Shown one piece after another: positions 11,069 through 18,599 of a stretch of 18,599 nucleotides of DNA (position 1 is its first letter; each line of letters begins with the position of its first letter). Position numbers and translations under genes: made by a program. The stretch is from Obelidium mucronatum (lineage: Eukaryota; Chytridiomycota; Chytridiomycetes; Chytridiales; Chytriomycetaceae). The notes under the pieces are model-generated. The model was not told the origin of the DNA, did not search any database, and saw nothing but the letters and a program-made list of their open reading frames with translations. The DNA lies in assembly GCA_025765595.1 (NCBI GenBank), contig JAIVFH010000468.1, positions 1 through 18,599 on the forward strand. The letters are read 5' to 3'.

Positions 11069-12594
11069 TCAGTAAATGGCTTGTGAATTCGTCGTAGCTG
11101 CGCCTTGGTCCCGAATTTGCTTCAGAATGTTTCCATACAATGAAGAACGATTGGTTTCTCCGTTTCCAGAACGGACGGTTGCAATGAACGCAAGTCCACG
11201 TCGAATGTTCTTTCGACTCCATACCTATGAATTCATTGTTATTAACCTGGTTTCAAATAAGAATGCGAACAAAAAAATTACCACTTTGCCAGTTCTACCA
11301 TCCAAGCAGGCAACCATTCCACTCCCTGCAACAAAGACTCTATCGTCTTCGAAAAATATGTTAGTATCCAAGCTTTTTTCCACCCAGGAAGGTGTGTAGT
11401 TCCAGATTTCTTTCCCGTTCTTCATGTGAATGGCACGGACTTTACCATTCAACGCGATATACAAAACACACGCAAGCGAATCGAAACCAGGCGCAGAGCT
11501 CATCAAACTACTTCCGCATCCTTCTACAGCCTCCAAGGAGTACACAGGAGGTTGACCATCTTCAGTTTTCAAAGGAACTCCTGAACCAGCTACCAGCGAA
11601 ACTACACCACCCTTCCCCATGCCCTTCAACTGGTTCTCCCATACCAAATTTCCAGATCTCAAATCATATGCACGCAGGTTAATGCCAGAGGCCGCCAGAA
11701 CTAGATCTGAATGCGCCAATGGAATCATATCTGAAGAATTGAGCCCCACTCCAGTGAGAGAAATCTCCCCATCTCGTGGGATTGGAAAAGGGTTTCCAGT
11801 TTCTTTGGACAACGCATTGATATATCCATTCGCCCCAAAGTAGATGGCATCTGTCGGACTTGGCTTGGACGATGACGACACGTAATGGCGATTCAAAGGG
11901 ACATTTTCGGTTCTGTTTCCCGATCGCATTGTCGCCAAATTACAGTTTCCATCATGTGTCAACCTAGAATTCCAGATCTGTGGGCATTTTTTTAACACCA
12001 GTTACAGACTCGTAGAAAACATACCTCGCCTCCTGTAAGGGCGTCCAAAGCATAAACTCTCCCGTTCCCTGCAGCAAACAGTGCTCCATCTTCAATCAGC
12101 AAGAATGGTTTTGTTAAACCCCATTCCATTTTCGATAAACTCCAGATCTCGGCACCTGTCTTGAGAGTTATGGCTTTAATCCCAGAGCTGCTCGCCACAT
12201 AGGCAATATCTTCTGGATCTAATTTGGAGGCAGGGTATGTTGGGCAAGCTCTCATGTTTGGATCACGCGTGGTTGTGTTGTAAAGGTAAGCCTCGTTATC
12301 TCTACCTTCCGTAATGGCAGGATAACCTACGCCAAGGCCAATAAGTTTGTTTTCCCAAAGCTGTTCCCCCGTGTGTGCTGATAAGCTCCTTAAGTTGGCG
12401 CCAGTAGCAACAAGCAGCGTTGATTCCAATGGATGGGGAATTATTTGGACCAAAGCAGTTGGGTTTCCAAAGCCGGTTCCTTGAAGAGATATATTCCACA
12501 CATGTTTTCCTGTATTCGAGTCCAATGCAGTTACACAGCCTTCCGAGCCGACAAAGAGCAGTTTGTCGACCAAACGGTGATGAGTGCCGTTCAT
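11069..12594 (-). CDS. Eight-bladed PQQ-like beta-propeller protein, copy A
   Basis: Three exons, 12594-12025, 11977-11282 and 11224-11069, with introns of 47 and 57 nt both in phase 0, give 473 aa. Eight PQQ-type blade motifs can be read, each with a (A/L)x(D/S/N)xxTGxxxW-like core: ALDSNTGKHVW, SLSAHTGEQLW, AITLKTGAEIW, ALDALTGGEIW, ALSKETGNPF, AYDLRSGNLVW, AIHMKNGKEIW and CLDGRTGKVVW. They are followed by a 45-residue tail (RRGLAFIATVRSGNGETN). That count fits a closed quinoprotein-dehydrogenase-like ring. No signal peptide, membrane span or haem-binding CxxCH was seen, and dehydrogenase activity should not be assumed; a cytosolic scaffold or ligand-binding role is equally possible. It is a tandem paralogue of the gene immediately upstream, with the same intron positions. 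The start ATG aligns with that of the paralogue. Confidence 0.8.
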
Positions 12595-12682
12595 TCTGGC
12601 TTTTTGATTGATTTTTGGGCTTGGGGCCTATGCCAGACTCTGTCTACAAAGAAAAGGCCAAATTGATAAAATCACATAATGC

Positions 12683-12688
12683 TTTATT
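12683..12688 (-). terminator. Poly(A) signal of propeller copy B
   Basis: Minus-strand AATAAA lies 28 nt after the copy B stop codon, in the 122-bp gap before the ATG of copy A. Confidence 0.5.
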
Positions 12689-12716
12689 CCCCCTTCTGTC
12701 GCGTTCAATTCCTCTG

Positions 12717-14225
12717 TCAATTACTGGAGTCTTCTTCCTGTCTCCTCTTGAAAATATTTCCATACAAACAAGAGCGATTGGTTTCGCCGTTTCCAGAGCG
12801 AACAGTTGAAATGAATGTGTATCCGCGTCGAATTTTCTTATGGCCCCACAGCTTATCGAAGTAGACCAATTAATAAGTATGAAAGAAAGATCAACGTCAG
12901 TACCTCTTTGCCAGTCCTGCCATCCAAGCATGCCACGACCCCATTTCCGGCAACAAACACTCGATCATCCTCAAAAAATATATTCGCATCAAAGCTCCTT
13001 TGCATGAAAGGTGGGGAGTAATTCCATAGTTGTTCCCCATCCTTCATTCGAATAGCACGCACTTGTCCACGCAGAGAGACATATAAAACACGAGCCAGGG
13101 AATCGAATGATAGCTGTGCATTTGCAGAATAACTATTTCCGGAATAACTTTCGGACCCGCCTGCTACCAGCGAATAGCCCGGCAGTTGCTCACTCTCGCC
13201 TGCAATGTCGTTGTTCAAGGAGACCCCAGACCCGACGAGCACCGAAAGTACTCCCATTCCCATACCCTTCAATTTGTTTTCCCATACAAGACCCCCAGAC
13301 TTCAAATCATATAAGCGTAAATTGATTGCAGAAGCCGCAAGAATGAGGTCTGAATGGGCTAGAGGAATCATGTCTGAAGAGTTATACCCAACCCCGGATA
13401 GAGTTATCTCTCCGTTTCTTGGAATCGGAAATTCGTCGCCAGTTTGCTTGGATAAGACATTGATATAGCCACTTGCACCAAAGTATATCGCATCTGTCAG
13501 GCTTGGTTTAGACGAAGAGGAAACGTGATGACGATTGAAGGGGATGTTTTCAGTTGCGTTTCCAGAGGCCATCGTGGACAAGGTGCATATGTGGCGATGC
13601 TTGACGTCGGACCTCCAGACCTGCAAGAGCACATCAGGTCTCGAAATCAATTACTAATAGATAATACCTCAAATCCTGCAAGGGCGTTCAATGCATACAC
13701 TCTTCCGTTTCCAGCAACGAAAAGGGTTCCGTTTTCAATTAGCAAGAACGGCTTTGTTGAATAGCCTTCCATCAATGGCGTGGAATGACTCCACAGCTCC
13801 TCCCCAGTCTTGATTGAAAGGGCCCTGACAATAAAGTTGCCAGCAACATATACAATATCTTCTGGATCTATTTTTGAATTTGCATAGCTTGGTGCCTTTG
13901 GATATGGATCGCGTGTGGTTGTGTTTTGATTGTAAGCCACTGTGTCACGCCCCTGAGCCATCACTGGGTAACCAATACCGATTCCAATCAGCTTGTTTTC
14001 CCATATTAAAGCGCCACTGCTTGCTGAAAGACACCTGAGGTTTGCACCGCATGTTACGAGGAGGGTGGATTCCAATGGATCTGGTATGACCAAGGTTGGG
14101 TTTCCAATGCCAGTGCCGTGCAAAGTGGCATCCCACATTTGTTTCCCAGTGTCCATATTTAAGGCAATAACGTATCCACCAAGACCGACGAAGAGTAATT
14201 TGTTGGTTGGTTGGCTGAAACTCAT
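12717..14225 (-). CDS. Eight-bladed PQQ-like beta-propeller protein, copy B
   Basis: Three exons, 14225-13668, 13620-12904 and 12851-12717, with introns of 47 and 52 nt in phase 0, give 469 aa. Blade motifs are ALNMDTGKQMW, CLSASSGALIW, ALSIKTGEELW, ALNALAGFEVW, VLSKQTGDEF, LYDLKSGGLVW, AIRMKDGEQLW and CLDGRTGKELW. Long stretches match copy A: DPLESTLLV, TTTRDP, NSSDMIPLAHSDL, NIFFEDDRVFVAG and VRSGNGETNRS. Both introns fall at the same places, so the pair arose by tandem duplication after the introns were in place. Copy B has an extra Ser/Asn/Gly-rich insert around GGSESYSGNSYSANAQ and a shorter, more acidic C-terminus (RRQEEDSSN). No export signal was seen. Function is unknown. It shares a 280-bp divergent upstream region with TSR1. 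Confidence 0.8.
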
Positions 14226-14505
14226 GTTTTTTGATTGAAGTATTGAATGTAGATTACATTACAAAGAATTATAATACTAGAGTCAACTTGAGTCACTTGC
14301 TCTTGTATGCACTTGCGTTGGTTGAAAGAAATGTGAGTTAAACCCCAAGTTAGCAACTCAAGCCAGCTTGAACTATCAAATTTGAATGAATAGTCTGAAA
14401 GAGTCAAATCAGCATTCTGCAATTCATCACATGTACTTGAACGCAGGTTTCATGGACTTGACCCACAACCTCCTTTCTTTCTTTTTTTTTTTCGACCAAC
14501 AAACG
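14226..14505. promoter_or_regulatory. Divergent promoter region between propeller B and TSR1
   Basis: These 280 bp separate two ATGs pointing away from each other, so both promoters must lie here or overlap coding DNA. GAGTCA occurs three times (14280-14285, 14290-14295, 14401-14406); the second is within TGAGTCA, the Gcn4/AP-1-type bZIP site. A pyrimidine tract with a T run (14470-14493) lies just before the TSR1 ATG. No TATA box was obvious on the TSR1 side; ATTATAATA at 14267-14275 could serve the propeller gene. Confidence 0.4.
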
Positions 14506-17426
14506 ATGTCAGGCCAGGCTCACCACCATCGGTCAACGCAGAAGAGCGGCAACAAGGGCTTTAAGTCTAAGCACGCATCTAAAGGATCACTGAAGGCACA
14601 GAATAAGGGTTAGTTGCCTTGACGTTCTAGTCGCATGCTGAAGCTTCAACTACAGGAAAGGTTAACCGGAACAAAGTATCTGGTGCTTCCACGGCAGCTC
14701 AGAAAAGAATCGATCGTCGAAATGCCTCAAAGATTGAACAGAAGAAGAAACGGGCGGATCTGATGATGGCTACAAGACTGTTTTCTGGGCCAAACGCTCC
14801 TCCAAAAGTTGTCGCCATTGTCCCACTATGTCCCGATGTCGATGCATTTAAAGTGATCAGAGATTTGTTTGCAGCTTTGGAAGTTGAGGTTCCAGCCAAC
14901 ATCAATGACGGATCTCCTGTACTATTGCCGTGAGTTCGACAAATGATACAGCACACCTTTATTCGCAGAGTTATTCAATAGTTTATCTAGGCTCCTTAAT
15001 TTCAAGCAGCGTCTTCTTTTGATTCCAACGCCTCGTACAGTCCCAGAAATTTTGCCACATATTCAAATTGCAGACTTCATGCTCCCTGTGATGAGTGCAA
15101 CAGTTGAAGTAGATTCTATTGGAGATCAAGCTATGAGTGCCATTAAAAGCGTTGGTGTCCCAACTATTCTGGGTGAGTGGAACAAATTTCGTATCTTACA
15201 ACAACTGAGTTTTCTGTTAGGTGGCATTGTTCAACACTTGGAAAACGGACCTGATCCAAAAACTCGCGATGCTATTCGAAAATCACTTCAAAGCTTCTTG
15301 GTCGCACACTTTCCAACTTGCGATGGTCGCGTCTACAGTATTTATGATGCCCCTGGGCTTGGAATCAAGGATTCAATGCCATTGGCACACACGGAAGTAT
15401 CCGCCTTTGTAAGACACGTTTCTGGGCAAATTCCAAAGGGGTCAGTTTGGAGGGATAGACATAGTTATGTCCTCAGTGAAGGAGTTGATTTTGTGGAGAC
15501 GAAGGAAGGCGAGGGGGTTTTAAAGGTTGTTGGTCACATTCGAGGAGAAAAACTCAGCGCGAATCGATTGGTTTACATTCCAGGATTCGGTGAATTTCAA
15601 ATTCAAAAGGTATGAGCTCAATTGGCTTTCATGCTTCGTTGTTTTTACAATGGTTCGGACTGTTCAGATTACGACATGTCCGATTGAAAAGAAGGACGAA
15701 GTCATCGAGCCCGCCGTTTTACAAGTTCCAGACGCCGAACTTCAGGTTTGTGCGCTTTTGTGGTTTTTTAATTTTTCCTCACACTCCTATTAGGATTCTT
15801 TGGTGGCTTTCAATGAACCAGATCCTCTCGATACTGAGCAAACATGGCCAACGGAAGAGGAGTTAGCTGAGGCCGATGCTCGCGTTGCTCAACTAGAACG
15901 CCGTCGTGCAAGATTCGGTGATGATTTTGATGAAAATATGGACATGGGTGAAGACGATGGAGATGCCGCGGACGGTACAACCGGGCCAAAAAAACGAACT
16001 GTCAAAGCTCCAAAGGGAACTTCCTCCTACCAAGCAGCTTGGATTGTTGATGACGATGATGAAGAAGATGATAGTGATGACGACGACGCTAGCGACGATG
16101 AAATGAAGGATGGAAATGGCTCTGCCCACGCTAGTGATGATGAGAAGGATGTGGAAGATGAGGAATACGAAGAAGTAGAGCTTGAAGACAAGCAAAACGA
16201 CTTTGATGTCGATTTCAATGCGGCAGACGATGCTAGACAGTTGAGTTGATTGATTTTGTCTCGGGTTGAAGTCTGACTGTGTATTCAGATACAAAAACTA
16301 CCTCGAAACGAAGAAGAGACTAGATGACGCAGATGAAGATCGACAGTTCCCTGATGAAATGGAAACACCTCGAGACATAGCTGCTCGTTTAAGATTCCAA
16401 AAATATCGTGGGCTCAAGAGCTTCAGAACGTCACCATGGGATCCTTATGAGAACTTACCCATTGACTACGCAAAGATTTTTCAATTCGAAAGCTTCAAAA
16501 AAACCAAGACTCGTCTCATCAAAGACTTGGAGGAGAGTGAAGAAGGTGTTGATGTAGGCAGACGAGTAATTGTGTGGATTGAAGCTGTCCCAAAGAAAGT
16601 ACTAGGTTCGTTACACAGGCCCAATTCATCTTTGAACAGCGAATACTGATTTTGGTTGTCAACAGAAATCATCACTCCCAAGAAACCATTCGTCATCTTT
16701 TCCCTCCTTCCCCATGAGAACAAAATCACTCTCTCAACAATTAGTGTCCACCGCGTCGACGAGCCAGGAAAAGACGCCCCTGTCATCAAATCTAAAGATC
16801 CCTTAATCATGTTTATTGGATTCAGGCGGTACGAAATTCGTCCAATCTATTCCGCAGACTCGCGGAGTGGCAGCAACAATGTTCATCGCTATGAACGATA
16901 TTTCCACCACGACAGGAACGTAATTGCAAACTTTTATGGACCAATTGGTTTCGAAAGTGAGCCTGTTCTCTTGTTTAAAGCAAATGAAAATGGTTCGTGG
17001 CAAGTTCACTCCCCTATTCCTTTATTAACACTTGTTCTCCGTCATCAATCAGGTGGCGCACCCATTCTCGTGGCTTCGGGAACCTTGGTTCCGCCTACTC
17101 CAAACCGAATCATCGCCAAGCGTATCATGCTCACGGGACACCCATTTAAGATTCATAAACGATCCGCAGTTATTCGCTATATGTTCTTTAACCCTCAAGA
17201 CATTGAGTACTTTAAACCCGTACAACTGACTACCAAAATGGGACGTATTGGGCACATCAAAGAAAGCTTGGGTACGCATGGATACATGAAGTGCATGTTT
17301 GATGAACAACTGACTGCAAGTGATACCGTGTGCTTGTCTCTGTATAAGCGTGTGTTTCCAAAGTGGAATACTCGCAATTGGGTTGAAGAATTCGAAGTTC
17401 AAAAGTCCAGTGATATGGAAGCTTAA
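14506..17426 (+). CDS. TSR1: Ribosome maturation factor TSR1
   Basis: Nine exons, 829 aa: 14506-14608, 14656-14929, 14991-15172, 15221-15609, 15668-15745, 15794-16239, 16289-16605, 16666-16992 and 17053-17426. All junctions keep frame and introns are 47-61 nt. TSR1 is a GTPase-like but catalytically dead relative of BMS1 that sits on pre-40S particles and blocks premature initiation-factor and subunit joining. The N-terminus is basic (FKSKHASKGSLKAQ, QKRIDRRNASK). An AARP2CN-type domain follows (VVGHIRGEKLSANRLVYIPG), then a long acidic stretch (DDDEEDDSDDDDASDDE) and FPDEMETP ... YRGLKSFRTSPWDPYE. The C-terminal DUF663 block (AKRIMLTGHPFKIHK, VIRYMFFNPQDIEYF, GRIGHIKESLGTHGYMKC, SLYKRVFPKW) is nearly diagnostic. 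Length matches yeast and human (about 800 aa). Introns 3 and 8 are multiples of three without stops. Confidence 0.95.
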
Positions 17427-17459
17427 GCAATGTCTTTGTCACTCAACATAATCGATTTC

Positions 17460-17465
17460 AATAAA
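17460..17465 (+). terminator. Poly(A) signal of TSR1
   Basis: AATAAA lies 33 nt after the TSR1 stop codon, in the 143-bp gap to the convergent RECQL5-like gene. Confidence 0.5.
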
Positions 17466-17568
17466 CAGGCTTTTTCGTCTTGGTCAATTTCGGCATTAGC
17501 CTCAAATGATCTGATACTATCACCAATTTATCTAAAATTTATCATTAAAACTATGAGATAATTCATAA

Positions 17569-17574
17569 TTTATT
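17569..17574 (-). terminator. Poly(A) signal overlapping the RECQL5-like stop codon
   Basis: On the minus strand the end reads GGC AAA TAA ATT, so TAA (17572-17570) lies within AATAAA (17574-17569). Confidence 0.5.
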
Positions 17575-18573
17575 TGCCCTTCCGTTTTTCCTCTTCAAGA
17601 ATAGTGCCTGCGATTGTCAGTTTCGAATTATCCCCTAAAACACCGAATGTACTTGATGCAACTTCACGCATTCTTGAACCAATATACATTTTGTAAGTTG
17701 ATTGAGTCTTGCTTTTTACATAACACCAATTCTCAATGGCCACGACTGTTCGAATAGCCAAGTCGCTTACGGAAGGAACGACGTTAAAAACTTCATAACA
17801 TTAAAAAGATACCAAGCAAACCTTTGCTCCTTTCCAAGCTTCATTTCAGCAAGCGTCAGAATCTTTCCAAAGCAGTTTTCTCGATCTACCAAGGGGAGAT
17901 CGCGAATAAGGGCGTGGCGAGGCGGTACAAACATCTGTGGAAACCGTTTTGAAGCTTGGTTCACTAAAAAAAGGCTTAGATTTTAACCAAAGATAATCTT
18001 GGATCTAATATCTACATACAATTATCAGTGCTTGTGGAAGCTATGTTGGGTTTGCCTGCAAGACATATGAGATAGACAAAGCAACGGCCAAGACAACAAA
18101 CCAAACAACTTCATTCTCAAGTCTTGGGCTTCTTCCATAGTTTTTCCACTCGCGGTTTTAAATCCACCGTATCCGGAGTAACTTTTCGCAGAGTTTTTTG
18201 GAGCATCATCATCATCATGGTCTACAATATCATCGTCATCGAACAAAGTGCGTTTTGGTGCCCTCTCGAATCTACTTTCGTTTCCATCATCATCGACCAT
18301 TGAAATCTCGCGATCATGCGTTGGTTCTTTTCTCTTACTCGCAGCCGAATACGTCACCCAAGTTCCATTCGGAAGTTTAATTGACCTTTTTTGGGGGGGG
18401 GGGGCAATGGTAAGAAAATGAAATGAAAACAAGATACGAGGCTGTACTCAACTCATCAAATACCCCTCGACCACGCAAATTTCCGCCTCCATACTTTGCA
18501 CACCATTCTTGATCCACTTTCTTTGGGTCTCGACAAACATCGCACATTTTCTTTCCTCGCAGATCGTCAATTG
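17570..18573 (-). CDS. RECQL5-like DNA helicase, C-terminal part (5' end off the window)
   Basis: Exons are 18573 (provisional acceptor) to 18453, 18385-18102, 18055-18020, 17963-17822 and 17765-17570, with introns of 67, 46, 56 and 56 nt; all junctions keep frame. The first visible segment, LRGKKMCDVCRDPKKV, resembles the last Cys pair of the RecQ zinc-binding domain as found in RECQL5. An acidic nuclear-type stretch (FDDDDIVDHDDDDAP) and YGGFKTASGKTMEEAQDLRM follow. The last exon, DLAIRTVVAIENWCYVKSKT then STYKMYIGSRMREVASS, resembles the RecQ5-specific region after the zinc domain. RECQL5 helicases displace RAD51 and bind RNA polymerase II to limit recombination and transcription stress. 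The helicase core should lie beyond base 18599. A stop in frame at 18577-18575 means an intron must join upstream, or ATG 18547 starts a short protein; the former is favoured. Confidence 0.6.
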
Positions 18574-18599
18574 CTCATTTGCACTCATTCTCGTGGAAT

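Noticed and set aside
15893..16294. Minus-strand ORF of 133 codons
   Set aside because: It is the hydrophobic mirror image of the acidic Asp/Glu stretch of TSR1.

Overview
The window is nuclear DNA from a compact eukaryotic genome. Genes sit tens to a few hundred bases apart, are cut by many spliceosomal introns of about 36-90 nt, and usually have an AATAAA poly(A) hexamer at or near the stop codon. The peroxisomal AAA protein PEX1 carries the GYPGCGKT Walker A and the [10 protein letters not shown] stretch that I know from fungal PEX1. A secreted, Thr/Lys-linked polysaccharide lyase, a hemerythrin-domain protein, a front-end desaturase and RECQL5- and TMEM223-type genes lie nearby. Together these fit an early-diverging (chytrid-like) fungus best. 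Another opisthokont or protist is not excluded, because no rRNA or organelle marker is present.

Layout, left to right. (1) The 3' end of a front-end fatty acid desaturase (+). (2) About 1.3 kb with no gene I can assign with confidence, running into an RPA1-family single-strand DNA-binding protein (+) whose 5' end is unclear. (3) A minus-strand run: a secreted alginate-lyase-like protein, a hemerythrin HHE protein, a TMEM223-like mitochondrial membrane protein, a cytidine-deaminase-fold protein, PEX1 (13 exons), and two tandemly duplicated eight-bladed PQQ-like propeller genes. (4) A 280-bp divergent promoter region leading to TSR1 (+, 9 exons), the 40S maturation GTPase-like factor. (5) The C-terminal part of a RECQL5-like helicase (-), convergent with TSR1 and running off the right edge.

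Exon structures were built by hand from reading frame, splice signals and family similarity. For PEX1, TSR1, both propeller genes, the lyase and the RECQL5 tail every junction keeps frame, giving proteins of 1177, 829, 473, 469 and 315 aa plus a RECQL5 C-terminus. The genes do not form one pathway. They are housekeeping functions (DNA metabolism, ribosome biogenesis, peroxisome import, mitochondrial membrane) mixed with accessory ones (lyase, propellers, hemerythrin).

No transposon, CRISPR array, tRNA or rRNA was seen. The most unusual points are the tandem propeller pair of unknown function, the lyase lacking the usual His of its QxH motif, the four-base ATGA stop/start overlap inside a GC-rich island, poly(A) hexamers embedded in coding ends, the high share of GTT splice donors, and a noncoding stretch with nested inverted repeats.
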